From positions 1-64,000 of the forward strand of contig RECN01000100.1 of the NCBI GenBank assembly GCA_007694005.1: a stretch of DNA of 64,000 nt. The letters are read 5' to 3'. The translations under genes and the position numbers were made by a program. This DNA comes from Spirochaetaceae bacterium. Its GTDB lineage: Bacteria > Spirochaetota > Spirochaetia > DSM-27196 > SKKC01. A model generated the notes under the pieces. It was not told the DNA's origin. It did not search any database and was given only the letters and a program-made list of their open reading frames with translations. This document shows, one piece after another, positions 1 through 9,138 of this stretch (its first letter is position 1; each line of letters starts with the position of its first letter).

Positions 1-2
1 TG

Positions 3-254
3 TATCTTCTGTGGCACAACATTGAGAAGCCGTATCGGATCTCACCGCAGTCATCAATCACGCACGCAGAGGCGGCAGGGATCGAATCACAACGGGTAGC
101 CCGGCAGCGGAGGCGGATGCTGCGGCAGCGGGCATTTTTCACCCGCAGTGCGCTCTCCGAGACCCAGAGACGGGACTGGTTGCAGCTTCTGTGGACCCCG
201 GAACGCGAGAATCGGAGAAACCTCAGGATAACTCCATGCTATGCAGCGGCTTAG
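3..254 (+). CDS. C-terminal fragment of an unrecognised protein (cut by window edge)
   Basis: Open frame entering from the left edge and ending in TAG, giving the last 83 residues of a protein whose start lies outside. It is Arg-rich (RQRRRMLRQRAFF) and shows no membrane segment. I do not recognise the family. It meets the AraC gene tail to tail with about 30 bases between them. GC-ending codons like those of the neighbours favour a real gene, but a chance open frame cannot be excluded. Confidence 0.4.
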   Translation, partial: YLLWHNIEKPYRISPQSSITHAEAAGIESQRVARQRRRMLRQRAFFTRSALSETQRRDWLQLLWTPERENRRNLRITPCYAAA

Positions 255-286
255 GCTATCTAAATCACCACGGTCGCGGACAGTAA

Positions 287-1228
287 TTACCTGTTGTGTT
301 GTAGGAGGCGGGCGCCGGAACCGTTCATTATCGGTATACCGTAGGGAAGGCCCGATTCCAGAACCGGTTCGTCGGCCATCGAGTGCTCAAAACTCGGGTC
401 GGCTGCCATCTTCCGGTACATGTTCGGAGGAGCGCCGTATTTCTCTCCGAAGAGATGATAGAAGTGGCTCAGGCTGTCAAAACCAGCGGACTCGCAGATA
501 TCTACAATCTTTGTCTTCGTCGACGCGATCGTCCGGGCGGCGTATTCGAGCCGTAGATTGTTGACGAAATCGGTTGGGGTGGTTCCGAGGTACCGGCGAA
601 AGGTGCGTGCGAGATGCTCTGCGCTACTGTTTGCCAGTCGGCGAAGCGCGGGCATCCCTTCGGTGAAGTTATCACGCTTCATCATCTCCAGACACAAGCC
701 ACGCAACCAGTCCGGTATGTCCGGCCGTTCGATCTTGGGTGCGGGAGGGAAACAATGGAAAATAATACTCATGAGCGTGAACCGGAAGACAGCTTCGCTC
801 CGGGGTCCTAGCCTGTGTCCCGCCAGAACGAGTTGTTCGAGCTGGACCACGATCGTTGCATAGTCATTCGGTGAGATCCTGTGCGCGACCGGTAAAGTCG
901 GTTCAGTCAGGCGTGAGGAGTCGAAGCTCTCACCAAGGTACTGAAACACTTCCTGCATCATGGAGATCGAGACGATCATGTTTATGATCTCGAAGTCTTG
1001 TGACATCTGATCGTAGGCGTGAACGTCGTCAGGCCGAATGAAAACGATCGTTCCCTTATCGACCAACTGGTTTGTCCTGTTGACCCGGTGAACCGCGCTC
1101 CCGCGGTTGACCATAAAAAGCTCGTAGAAGTCATGCGAATGCTCAACGCGGAGCTGCCTGCGATCGTTGATGAGACTCGCATACTCGTGCGCGGGATCGT
1201 TGGCAAAGCGGCTCAGGTGCAGTTTCAG
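287..1228 (-). CDS. AraC-family transcriptional regulator
   Basis: Probable sugar-responsive activator of the ABC operon just upstream. An N-terminal cupin-like sensor (about residues 15-120, with the EHSHDFYELF motif at 31-40) is followed by a C-terminal double helix-turn-helix at about 215-300 (second helix pair ICESAGFDSLSHFYHLF, the classic AraC signature). The first ATG in frame (1114) would cut away the conserved His-Asp cupin strand. The frame stays open upstream to a CTG at 1228 with a perfect GAGGAGG seven bases before it, and no ATG, GTG or TTG lies between. I therefore place the start at that CTG, giving 313 residues. It lies 80 bp behind the second permease, so it is probably the last gene of the operon. 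Family is sure; the start is an inference. Confidence 0.85.
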   Translation of the reverse strand: MKLHLSRFANDPAHEYASLINDRRQLRVEHSHDFYELFMVNRGSAVHRVNRTNQLVDKGTIVFIRPDDVHAYDQMSQDFEIINMIVSISMMQEVFQYLGESFDSSRLTEPTLPVAHRISPNDYATIVVQLEQLVLAGHRLGPRSEAVFRFTLMSIIFHCFPPAPKIERPDIPDWLRGLCLEMMKRDNFTEGMPALRRLANSSAEHLARTFRRYLGTTPTDFVNNLRLEYAARTIASTKTKIVDICESAGFDSLSHFYHLFGEKYGAPPNMYRKMAADPSFEHSMADEPVLESGLPYGIPIMNGSGARLLQHNR

Positions 1229-1308
1229 TTTTCCGCCTCCTCAGCGATGAAGTGTATCACTGCCATACGGATACAACAAGAAATACGTTCGCGTCGGGTT
1301 GCCTCGTT

Positions 1309-2139
1309 TCAGCTTTTCACGGCACCGGCAGTGAGACCGGTCACAAGATACTTCTGCATGAAGAAACCGATCACGATCAGGGGAACCATGGCAATGGTTG
1401 CCGCCATACTGCTCTTCCCCCAGTCCACCGAAATAGCCCCGACGTAGCGCGCGATACCGACGGTTAGCGGGTACGTGTTGATACTCGTCAGCTGAAGCGA
1501 AAACATCAGTTCGTTCCATGAGAACCGCATTACGAGGACAAGCGCTGATGCAATCGCCGGGGTGAGCAGTGGGAAGACTATCTTCCGAAATGTGAGAAGT
1601 CGTGTCGCTCCATCGATGTTGGCAGACTCGAGTAACTCGTGGGGCAGTCCCCGGACGAAGCTCTCCATAAGCCACGTCACGAAAGGAAGGGTAATGGCGG
1701 TATGCGCGAGTATCGGACCGACAAATGTACCGGTCAAATGGATCCTGTTCAGCATGACGTAGAGCGGAATCAGGATTGTGATCGACGGGACGAGTTTACC
1801 CAGGAGCAGTACGTTTGTGAGGCGTTCGCCAATGCGCGACTGAAATAGCTTCAACCCGTAGGCCGAAAGGGATCCAAGAACAATCGTACTGAAGGTCACC
1901 GAGATCGAAATGACCAGTGTGTTCCGGAAGTATCTCAGGAAGTTATCGCGCTCTATCAATCGCTGCAGATGAATCAGCGTCGGCTCGAATATCAGTTGCG
2001 GCGGCATCTGCTTCATCTCGAGCGTCGGCCGGAACGAGTTCGACACCACGATGTAGATCGGTGTCAATATCACGACCAGCACAATGCCCAGTATAACGAA
2101 GCGTAGTATCCGTACGTGTAGTTTCGCCCGATAGTCCAT
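1309..2139 (-). CDS. Carbohydrate ABC transporter permease (MalG-like)
   Basis: Inner-membrane permease of a CUT1-type sugar importer, 276 residues with about six membrane segments. The EAA-type loop that contacts the ATPase is visible (ESANIDGATRLLTFRKIVFP), and the C-terminus has the usual VTGLTAGAVKS ending of MalG proteins. It lies 15 bp behind the MalF-like gene in the same operon. No ATP-binding subunit is encoded in this operon, so a shared MsiK/MalK-type ATPase elsewhere is implied. The substrate cannot be read from the sequence. Confidence 0.93.
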   Translation of the reverse strand: MDYRAKLHVRILRFVILGIVLVVILTPIYIVVSNSFRPTLEMKQMPPQLIFEPTLIHLQRLIERDNFLRYFRNTLVISISVTFSTIVLGSLSAYGLKLFQSRIGERLTNVLLLGKLVPSITILIPLYVMLNRIHLTGTFVGPILAHTAITLPFVTWLMESFVRGLPHELLESANIDGATRLLTFRKIVFPLLTPAIASALVLVMRFSWNELMFSLQLTSINTYPLTVGIARYVGAISVDWGKSSMAATIAMVPLIVIGFFMQKYLVTGLTAGAVKS

Positions 2140-2154
2140 CAGCTGTGTACTCCG

Positions 2155-3066
2155 TTACCGTTCCCGTTTTGTACGGTTGTTTAGAATAAATGGCACTCCG
2201 AAGACTGCAAACGTGATGATCATAGCCACCACCGACAGCGCCATTGCATAACTCAAATTTGGTCTCATGAACGCCTGGTTAAAGGCGTGCATGCTTATCG
2301 ATATAGTCGAGTTGTTCGGACCACCTCCGGTCAACGAGTAGATGATATCGAAGATCTTGATCGTGTCGACTCCGCTGATCAGGAGAATAACCATGTACAC
2401 GTCTCGTAACAGCGGAAAGGTGATCCTCCAGAACACCGTGAACGCTCCGGCTCCGTCGATGTACGCAGCCTCGTAGAGCTCACGCGGAATAGCCACGAGT
2501 CCGGCTGTGAGCACAATTACAACAAAGGGAACCACCTGCCACCAATGCGCAATTACCGTTGAAAGGAGCGCAGTAGAAGAGGCTGTGACACCCGGAAAAT
2601 CGGAAATTGTTATCCCAACGAGGCCAAGGGCCCAATAAAGAATTCCTTGAGGATCGTATATGTAGCGCCAGATAAGGCCTACGACAATCTGTGAGAGCAG
2701 AAGCGGCATGAGAATGAGTGGCCGCACTACCGACTGCACGACTCGTGGAAGCTGAAGCAGCAGAACGGCAATGATCGTTCCAAAAAAAAGCTGACCGCTG
2801 ATCGAGCCGAAGGAGAAAAGCAGCGTATGCAGGATACTTCTCAGCGCGGTCCGGTCCGCAAAGACAGCGCGATAATTGAGTAATCCAACGAAATCCCTGG
2901 CAATTTCGAACCGGCCGAAGTTGAAATTGAAGAAACTCAGGAACAGACCGTAGGAGAGAGGGATAACCATGACAAAGACTACGATAAGGACTGACGGTGC
3001 CATGAGGAGCACCGGCAGCAGGTCACCTTTCTCCAACGACCAATAGAACCTCTTTTGCTTGATCAC
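2155..3066 (-). CDS. Carbohydrate ABC transporter permease (MalF-like)
   Basis: First permease of the CUT1 importer, 303 residues. A membrane segment near residues 17-40 follows a short basic N-terminus, and the EAA loop YEAAYIDGAGAFTVFWRITF is followed by LLRDVY. The start is GTG at 3066, preceded by AGGTTGG at useful spacing; no ATG is available near it. It sits 85 bp behind the binding-protein gene and 15 bp ahead of the second permease. Base composition is lower in GC than in the sugar-acid operon that follows. Confidence 0.93.
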   Translation of the reverse strand: MIKQKRFYWSLEKGDLLPVLLMAPSVLIVVFVMVIPLSYGLFLSFFNFNFGRFEIARDFVGLLNYRAVFADRTALRSILHTLLFSFGSISGQLFFGTIIAVLLLQLPRVVQSVVRPLILMPLLLSQIVVGLIWRYIYDPQGILYWALGLVGITISDFPGVTASSTALLSTVIAHWWQVVPFVVIVLTAGLVAIPRELYEAAYIDGAGAFTVFWRITFPLLRDVYMVILLISGVDTIKIFDIIYSLTGGGPNNSTISISMHAFNQAFMRPNLSYAMALSVVAMIITFAVFGVPFILNNRTKRER

Positions 3067-3151
3067 TACTCAACCAACCTTTAGAAGCGGACTCCAGAAT
3101 TTCATTGGCCGCCATCCTGACGGACGGCGGCCATATCCACAAACCATATTC

Positions 3152-4402
3152 CTAAAAATCGACGTTGGCAAACTCGTCCTGAATGCGCTGCATTACGGCT
3201 GCGGGATCCACATCTGTCGATGCAATCTCAGACAGCCCTACGATAAGCGCTTCCCGGAGATCCAGAAAGTTCGCGGAGGCGGGATCGGAACGCCCGTTGC
3301 CGAGCACTTCCATGACGACAGGCAGGAACGGTGAGGCCTCGAGAACTTCCGGGTCATTCGCGATAGACGTAACGGCGCTGATCTGCTGGTTCAACAGAGT
3401 CATCTGCTTTTCTGTGTCTGCACTTGTAAGCCAGCTGATAAGCTGAAACGATGCGGCAGGGTCGGGTGCGTTCGCGGGAATCGCCCATACCCAGAAATTG
3501 TTATTGCCCGCCGCGTGCCCATCAGGACCGGCAATCCCGGCGTACCCGACCGTATCGACGATCAGAGACCGTTCGGGATCGGAAAACTGATTCGCAAGTC
3601 CACTAATGACCGTGCCGATCGGCGCTCTCTGCATCCGAACCGCTTCGGCTGTCTCATCGTGATGCCACGTAAGCGTCCCCTCCACCGAGTACCTGACCAG
3701 CTGCTGATAAGTCGTTGCCGCGTAGATACTCTCGTCTGACGTCAGATCGAGATTACCGTCGTCATCGAAATAGTACGCACCTTGCGAGAAGAGCAGCTGT
3801 GAGTAGAGATTGTTCGCCGCCCCACCCTGCCGTGCCGGAACTGCAATCCCGGTACCTTCGTTCTCATAGAAATAGCGTGCAGCCTCGACGAGTTCGTCGG
3901 ATGTCGTAGGCGGCTCGAGCCCGGCTCGTTCGAAGGCTTCAGTATCGTACGCAAGAATCAGCGTCTGGGCAAAGGTAGGGAGCCCGTACGTTCCTCCGCC
4001 AAACTGCGCCCCTGCTAACAGACCATCGGCGTACATACTGAGGTCGACACCATGCTCAGCGGCCAGGTCATCAATCGCGATGACGTAACCGGCGTCGACG
4101 TACTCCTGCATCCACTGGTTCGCTACCCACACCGCGTCGTAGCTGCCACGTCCGCTCGTAGCCTGAAATGACGTTTGTTGTCTCTGGCGCAGGCTGCCGA
4201 AATCGATGTCGTCGACGACGACATTCGCAGCACCGTACTGCCGGACAACGTCTTTCAGGTCGTCGGCATGCGGTCCCGCCCATCGACTGATGACCAGCTC
4301 ATTGCGGCTTTCCTCTCGTGATCCTGCGGCGAAGGCCCCGGTCACAACCACGGCCATTACCAACAGCACTCCAAGGCCACGTGCGATCAATTTATAGTTC
4401 AT
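3152..4402 (-). CDS. Extracellular sugar-binding protein of ABC transporter
   Basis: Periplasmic family-1 solute-binding protein, 416 residues, that delivers a carbohydrate to the two permeases behind it. A Sec signal peptide (about residues 1-26, ending GAFA) is followed by mature AGSREES; there is no lipobox cysteine. The binding-protein fold is shown by ISRWAGPHADDLKDVV near the N-terminus and the GLPTFAQTLILAYDTEAFERAGL region. An ATG exists at 4414, but its codons overlap the GGAGG ribosome site, so the ATG at 4402 is the start. First gene of the operon that ends with the AraC regulator. Confidence 0.93.
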   Translation of the reverse strand: MNYKLIARGLGVLLVMAVVVTGAFAAGSREESRNELVISRWAGPHADDLKDVVRQYGAANVVVDDIDFGSLRQRQQTSFQATSGRGSYDAVWVANQWMQEYVDAGYVIAIDDLAAEHGVDLSMYADGLLAGAQFGGGTYGLPTFAQTLILAYDTEAFERAGLEPPTTSDELVEAARYFYENEGTGIAVPARQGGAANNLYSQLLFSQGAYYFDDDGNLDLTSDESIYAATTYQQLVRYSVEGTLTWHHDETAEAVRMQRAPIGTVISGLANQFSDPERSLIVDTVGYAGIAGPDGHAAGNNNFWVWAIPANAPDPAASFQLISWLTSADTEKQMTLLNQQISAVTSIANDPEVLEASPFLPVVMEVLGNGRSDPASANFLDLREALIVGLSEIASTDVDPAAVMQRIQDEFANVDF

Positions 4403-4515
4403 GAATTCCTCCAATGTATCCTGACGATATTTTGCCTGTCACACGAGGTGGCAAGCAGCCAGACGGCTCCTTTTCTCTCCTTCTTTCCTTTTCCGCTCAA
4501 ACAACCTCCTTATCC

Positions 4516-4532
4516 CACAAATACCATTTGTG
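4516..4532. promoter_or_regulatory. Candidate operator: 17-bp perfect inverted repeat
   Basis: CACAAAT-acc-ATTTGTG, two perfect 7-bp arms around three bases, about 115 bp upstream of the binding-protein start. The size and symmetry fit a dimeric regulator site. The AraC protein of this operon usually uses direct repeats, so the partner is unknown. Confidence 0.4.
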
Positions 4533-4534
4533 TA

Positions 4535-4584
4535 TTCCCGGCAGTACGTTCTTCACTCTGAATCTGATGGAGAATTGCCGGGAA
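4535..4584. repeat. 9-bp inverted repeat with 32-base loop
   Basis: TTCCCGGCA at 4535-4543 is repeated in inverted form as TGCCGGGAA at 4576-4584. It may form a hairpin in the leader of the leftward ABC mRNA or mark two half-sites. No T-run follows on either strand, so it is not a simple terminator. Confidence 0.35.
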
Positions 4585-4802
4585 CCGAAGCGTCGGCCGG
4601 GGATTTTCCACCGTGACGTTTTTCAACGCCGCTTCCTGACCGGCCTCGTTGCCGATATAAGCACTGTAAGGCGGTCTACACGTGCGCGCTTCTTTTGTAA
4701 TGACGAGTTGTTTGTGCTACGTTGACATCGCCGCAGGGAATACGGGTACGACATCCGTTTACGCATGTATGTATCCCCAAAAAACGGACAAGGAGCAAAA
4801 AC

Positions 4803-5141
4803 ATGCCTGAAGCAGGATGGACACATATTGACGATACTGAAGCGACAACTTTTTCGGACCGACGGTCCGCTAATTTGATCGGCACCGATGCAATCCCCAC
4901 GACCTCCAATTTCAACCTCGGCGTCGCCTGGTATACCGCTGAGACCTTTGGCGAGTCGCAGGTTCACGACGATCAGGAAGCTATTTATGTCGTTTCGGGT
5001 GAGGGGGAGCTAAGGATAGGTGACGATATTGTTTCGCTGACACCGGGAACAGCGGTTTATGTCCCGCCTGGCACCCCGCACGGAGGCCGTCGAATCACCG
5101 ATGCACCGGTCGTCGTTGTCTACACCCACGGAGCGGTTTGA
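4803..5141 (+). CDS. Small cupin-domain protein
   Basis: 112-residue single-domain cupin of unknown substrate. Cupin motif 1 is visible as VHDDQEAIYVVSGEGEL (metal ligands His and Glu) and motif 2 as PGTAVYVPPGTPHGG (His ligand). ATG at 4803 has AAGGAGC seven to eight bases upstream; an upstream ATG at 4722 has no ribosome site and adds residues unrelated to cupins. It is transcribed away from the sugar ABC operon and ends 28 bp from the end of the gamma-glutamyltransferase gene. Such proteins can be sugar isomerases, epimerases or sensors; which one cannot be told. Confidence 0.85.
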   Translation: MPEAGWTHIDDTEATTFSDRRSANLIGTDAIPTTSNFNLGVAWYTAETFGESQVHDDQEAIYVVSGEGELRIGDDIVSLTPGTAVYVPPGTPHGGRRITDAPVVVVYTHGAV

Positions 5142-5169
5142 GTCCCCCGACGCGAACCAAGGCTGAGGC

Positions 5170-6957
5170 TTAACGCACCTCACCGGTGCCGTCGCCGCGC
5201 GGATCGGCGCCGGCCTGTATGCCGCCCGTCTCACGATCAAAAACGAGCATCGCAGCAGAGCCTGCGAGCACTCCCTCTCCGATAACGTGTCCCCTGCCTT
5301 CCAGATCGCGAATCACGTCCTCGGCAAACCCGTCCTCAAAGCGAAGATCGTTGTGAACGGCATACGGTGGTACACCCTGCGGAAACGCGCGTGACTCGAA
5401 GCGATAGCGCTCGACGGCTTCCTGCGCGGTGGCTCCGAAATCCGCTACGGCAACGAACTGCTGCACCTGACCCTGCGACTGCATGTCGTTCCCGGTATTG
5501 CCTCCGAGTACGTACGGCCTCCCGTCCCGGAGCGCCATGTAGGGATTGCTGGTATGTCTGACCCGTTTTCCTGGCTCCATGAAGTTCGGTTCTTCGGGAT
5601 CTATGGAGAACATGCGCATGCGATTGTTCAGGTGTATGCCGGTATCACCGACGACCATGAGCTGATATCCAAGGCTTGTTGTCACAGCTGCTGCGTTGCC
5701 CTCCGCGTCGATCACGTGGAAGGTCGTGGTGTTTCCGTCCTCCGGGTGCATGTCTACGATCACCGACAAGCGGTCTGCAGCAAGCTGACTCTCAAGCGGC
5801 CATTCGAGCACCGTATCCATACTGATGCGTTGCCGTTGCACGCTCGCGTACTCGTCGGAGAGCAGCTCGGCAACGGGTATTTCAACGAAGTCCGGATCAC
5901 CAATGTGATGATAGCGGTCAGAAAACGCAAGCTTGATCGCTTCTACCTGTAAATGGACTGCGTCAGCCGAATCCATCTCAAACGCGCTCAGGTTGTAGTC
6001 TTTGAGAATATTCAGCGCGAGAAGCTGGGTAATACCCTGACTGTTCGGCGGATTCTGAAAGACCTCTATGCCGTTATAGTCGATTGATATGGGCTCGACG
6101 ATCTGTGCCTCGAAGTCGTGAAAGTCCTCGATAGTCAGGTAGCCGCCAAGCTCGTCGGTGAATGCTACGATCGCCTCGGCAAATGGTCCACGGTAGAAGT
6201 GATTACGCGCCGACTGCACCGCAGCGTCCCGGCCGCCCATGAGGCCGTCGTTGTAGACAGCAACCAGCTCCCGGAAGGTCTGCGCCATATCGGGAATGCG
6301 GATTGTGTCTCCCTCTTCGGGGATGCGACCTCCGTCTTGAAGATAGGTAGCCGCTGTGTCGGGCCACATCTCTATGTTCTGCTGACGTGCACGGAACCGT
6401 GACGCCATAGTCGCCGTGACAGGAAATCCATCTTCCGCAAAACGCATGGCCGGTGCGAGGACGTCTCCCAGATCGAGGCGCCCGTATTCGCCAAGCCAGA
6501 GCATCCAGCCGTCCCATGCGCCAGGTACAACGGCCTGGTGGGCTCCAAACTCCCCTGCCCGCTCGGCGTAGTGTTCGACATCCAGCAACGATCCAGCCGG
6601 TCCGACTGCATCGAGACTGGTGACTTCTCCGGTTGAGGCGTCGTAATACAGAGCCCAGGTTCCGCCTCCGAGTACGCTTGAGAGGTAGGGGTCAACAACA
6701 CTCAGCGCGGCGGCAACGGCGATCGCCGCGTCCGCTGCCGTGCCTCCGGCTTCGAGGATTTCCATTCCCGCCTCGGTTGCAAGGTAGTGAGCACTTGTGA
6801 CGGCATAGGTGCCGATCGATGGAGGCTCCGGCATCGACACCTCGTCGGAATCGGCCGCAACCGCATCGTTACCGCATCCGGCAAGCAGGAACAGCAGCAC
6901 CGAGGCCACGCAAGTAAAAACGGCTGCACGCAGCCAGGGGGTGTTCACACGAATCAT
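5170..6957 (-). CDS. ggt: Gamma-glutamyltransferase, lipoprotein
   Basis: Cleaves or transfers gamma-glutamyl groups (glutathione and analogues) outside the cytoplasm. 595 residues, matching the family length. The N-terminus is a lipoprotein signal with LLFLLAGC (Cys about 28). The self-cleavage site and catalytic Thr lie at about residue 410 in GNTTTFHVIDAEGNAA, compared with the usual DTTHF. The usual GSPGG oxyanion-loop region reads LGGNTGNDMQSQG, so glycine density is kept but the wording differs. Last gene of a leftward operon, 31 bp behind the epimerase. Why it sits with sugar-acid enzymes is unclear. Confidence 0.9.
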   Translation of the reverse strand: MIRVNTPWLRAAVFTCVASVLLFLLAGCGNDAVAADSDEVSMPEPPSIGTYAVTSAHYLATEAGMEILEAGGTAADAAIAVAAALSVVDPYLSSVLGGGTWALYYDASTGEVTSLDAVGPAGSLLDVEHYAERAGEFGAHQAVVPGAWDGWMLWLGEYGRLDLGDVLAPAMRFAEDGFPVTATMASRFRARQQNIEMWPDTAATYLQDGGRIPEEGDTIRIPDMAQTFRELVAVYNDGLMGGRDAAVQSARNHFYRGPFAEAIVAFTDELGGYLTIEDFHDFEAQIVEPISIDYNGIEVFQNPPNSQGITQLLALNILKDYNLSAFEMDSADAVHLQVEAIKLAFSDRYHHIGDPDFVEIPVAELLSDEYASVQRQRISMDTVLEWPLESQLAADRLSVIVDMHPEDGNTTTFHVIDAEGNAAAVTTSLGYQLMVVGDTGIHLNNRMRMFSIDPEEPNFMEPGKRVRHTSNPYMALRDGRPYVLGGNTGNDMQSQGQVQQFVAVADFGATAQEAVERYRFESRAFPQGVPPYAVHNDLRFEDGFAEDVIRDLEGRGHVIGEGVLAGSAAMLVFDRETGGIQAGADPRGDGTGEVR

Positions 6958-6988
6958 AGGCCAATTTTGTGTCTTGGGCTGTTCCCTG

Positions 6989-8026
6989 TCAACCGGAATC
7001 AGAAAAACGCCCGGTCACCACCCACTCAGGCTCAAAGCCGATGAGGCTCCGGGCGCGGCCGATCGAAACAACGGAGTCATCACCAGGCAGGACCGGACGC
7101 AGATCCGGTTTGTCGGGAGCGTAGAACTTTGCGAGTTCGGCAAGCGGGAGGCCAAGAGCGTTTCGGTGGGAATTGATGAACAGGGCGTGACTTCCCGAGT
7201 ATGTGCTTGTAAGCCCGCCGAGTATGGCCTGCGCTGAGTCGAGTTCGTCCACATAGGTAAAAAAGTTCACCTTGTGGTGCATGAATCGCAGTTCGTCGAC
7301 ACTGAGTGTGCACTCACGATCGGGCTCGGCCCACCACCCGGTGCCCTGATGTTCGTCGCAGCGGTTGCGGTGGCGGAAGGCATCGTACTCGGTCTGCAGT
7401 CGTTCCAGCTCCTGTTTCCGTCGCTGCACGGGCATCGTAAGAAGCCGCTCCACGACCGTCATGTCGTAGTCGGCGTAGCGCTCCACGTCATTGACGATAT
7501 CTTCGTGCGGTATGACCCCCGGTAGACGGAGCATGACGCTTGTTATACCGTCTCGTTCCCAGAAGTACCGCCCGATCGCCTCCATGGACTGTTTCGAGAA
7601 GCTGTACGCGTCGGTGGCAAGAAGCGGATGTTCTTCATCGATCGGCAGATACTCGAGCTTGACGCCACGGTCACCGAAAAAGTACCCGACGGCGTTGATG
7701 GAACTGGCACCGACGATGCGCACTATGCCGAGCGAAGCCGCAGCCTCGAACACGTTAAAGGTCCCGAGTGCGTTCACCCGGAATACCTCCCGGCCGACGA
7801 CGCCGACCGGCGAGTTGTAGGCGGCAAGATGGACAACCGCATCGTGCCCGATCATGACAGTCCTAAGCGCCTCATAGTCGGAAACATCGCAGACACGGTA
7901 GTTTGCTCCTGGCACCGCGAGACCTTCGCGCCTTCCGATCACGGTTACCTCGTGCCCGTGACCGGTCAAAAGCGATACAGCCGCCTGCCCGACGGCTCCG
8001 GTTCCCCCGGTTATAAGGACCTTCAT
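6989..8026 (-). CDS. NAD-dependent epimerase/dehydratase (extended SDR)
   Basis: 345-residue nucleotide-sugar or aldose dehydrogenase/epimerase-type enzyme. Rossmann motif GGTGAVGQAA at the N-terminus, Ser of ASSINAVGYF, and the catalytic YSFSK (Tyr-x3-Lys) are present. Starts at the ATG at 8026 with AGGAGGG four bases before; the frame extends further but without support. Its start overlaps the stop of the lactonase gene by four bases (ATGA), so the two are translationally coupled. With a lactonase and a dehydratase in the same operon, a role as aldose or uronate dehydrogenase making the lactone substrate is plausible. Confidence 0.85.
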   Translation of the reverse strand: MKVLITGGTGAVGQAAVSLLTGHGHEVTVIGRREGLAVPGANYRVCDVSDYEALRTVMIGHDAVVHLAAYNSPVGVVGREVFRVNALGTFNVFEAAASLGIVRIVGASSINAVGYFFGDRGVKLEYLPIDEEHPLLATDAYSFSKQSMEAIGRYFWERDGITSVMLRLPGVIPHEDIVNDVERYADYDMTVVERLLTMPVQRRKQELERLQTEYDAFRHRNRCDEHQGTGWWAEPDRECTLSVDELRFMHHKVNFFTYVDELDSAQAILGGLTSTYSGSHALFINSHRNALGLPLAELAKFYAPDKPDLRPVLPGDDSVVSIGRARSLIGFEPEWVVTGRFSDSG

Positions 8027-9093
8027 GAAACCCTCCTGTGGGGATGCGTCTCCCCGGGAAACAGTACACAGCTCGGAGCTTCGACCTCGAGCGAAGCTCC
8101 GGAATCTGTAGCCATACCGGTGCTCTGCTCTATCGCAAACAAACACACACGGTTTCCACGTTCGTTTGCGACCAGAAGGTGGCTGCCTGATTCATCGATC
8201 TGGAAATGCCTCGGCCACGAACCGCCGGTATGAAATGATCCCGCGGGTACGAGCTCTCCGGTATCAGGGTTCCGATCGAAAACAGCGATCAGGTCCGGGC
8301 CGCGCACCGAAGCATACAGGTAGCGCCCGCTCGGATGCAGTTGTATTTCGGCGGCAAAGGCTTCGACCTGCTGCCCTTCTGGAAGTAGCGGTATTTCCTG
8401 CGTGGGGTTCAGCAGTCCCGTGTGCGCATCGCGGGTGCAGGCGAGTACCGTGTTTGCAAGTTCGGTTATAACGTACACATTCCGTCCGTCGTCCGAGAAT
8501 GAGAGATGGCGCGGGCCCGAACCCGGGCGCAGCTTCAGCACGGTAACTCCTGCTCCGCGTCCGGCGCCCAGCTCCGAAAGCTCGTATCGCACGACCGCAT
8601 CTATGCCAAGATCGCAGACGTAGACGGCCTTCCCTTCCGGATCAATGTGTGCCGAGTGCGCGTGGGCGGCCTCCTGCCGGGCCGGATTGGGGCCCTGTCC
8701 CTCGTGCTGTATACACGACAGCCGCTTCCCGAACGCTCCGGCGTCGGTCAGTGAGTACACGACAACGCTGCCGCTTGTGTAGTTTGCCGCGATGATCAGG
8801 TGGTTCTTACGGTCGACGGAGAGGTGGCAGGGAGCTGCACCGCAACTGTCCGCCTCCGCGACGAGGGTCAGGCCGCCGTCGTCGTCGAGACGGAATGCCG
8901 CGAGGCTGCCGGATTCCGCGGCGGTGGCACCGGTTTCCACGCTTGCGTACAGCATGCCGGTCTCGGCGACCCAGGCGAGAAACGAGGCGTTTGCAGGGGT
9001 CCGGACTGAGGTCAGCACGCGCATCCCGCCGCTTGAGAGATCAATGTCTGCGAGATGAAGGTCAGCAGAGTATCCGCCGATAAAAAATCTCAT
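8023..9093 (-). CDS. Lactonase family protein (6-phosphogluconolactonase-type beta-propeller)
   Basis: 356-residue seven-bladed beta-propeller of the YbhE/Pgl lactonase family, which opens sugar lactones. Typical blade sequences are visible: HAHSAHIDPEGKAVYVCDLG, GPRHLSFSDDGRNVYVITEL and SGRYLYASVRG. Start taken as the ATG at 9093, five bases after GGAGGTGG; an in-frame GTG nine bases earlier overlaps that ribosome site. Placed between the dehydratase and the epimerase, it probably hydrolyses an aldonolactone made by the epimerase-like dehydrogenase. Cytoplasmic, no signal peptide. Confidence 0.88.
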   Translation of the reverse strand: MRFFIGGYSADLHLADIDLSSGGMRVLTSVRTPANASFLAWVAETGMLYASVETGATAAESGSLAAFRLDDDGGLTLVAEADSCGAAPCHLSVDRKNHLIIAANYTSGSVVVYSLTDAGAFGKRLSCIQHEGQGPNPARQEAAHAHSAHIDPEGKAVYVCDLGIDAVVRYELSELGAGRGAGVTVLKLRPGSGPRHLSFSDDGRNVYVITELANTVLACTRDAHTGLLNPTQEIPLLPEGQQVEAFAAEIQLHPSGRYLYASVRGPDLIAVFDRNPDTGELVPAGSFHTGGSWPRHFQIDESGSHLLVANERGNRVCLFAIEQSTGMATDSGASLEVEAPSCVLFPGETHPHRRVS

Positions 9094-9138
9094 TCGTTCC
9101 ACCTCCGGGCATAACAGCTGTGCAGGGCAAGGCTCGTC

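Larger units (their letters stand above)
4403..4802. other. 400-bp divergent intergenic region
   Basis: Separates the ABC operon (leftward) from the cupin gene (rightward). It contains two inverted repeats described separately (4516-4532 and 4535-4584) and a TTGACA at 4722-4727 that could be the cupin -35 box, although no good -10 lies at the usual distance. The cupin ribosome site AAGGAGC is near 4790. I see no gene in it. Confidence 0.6.
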
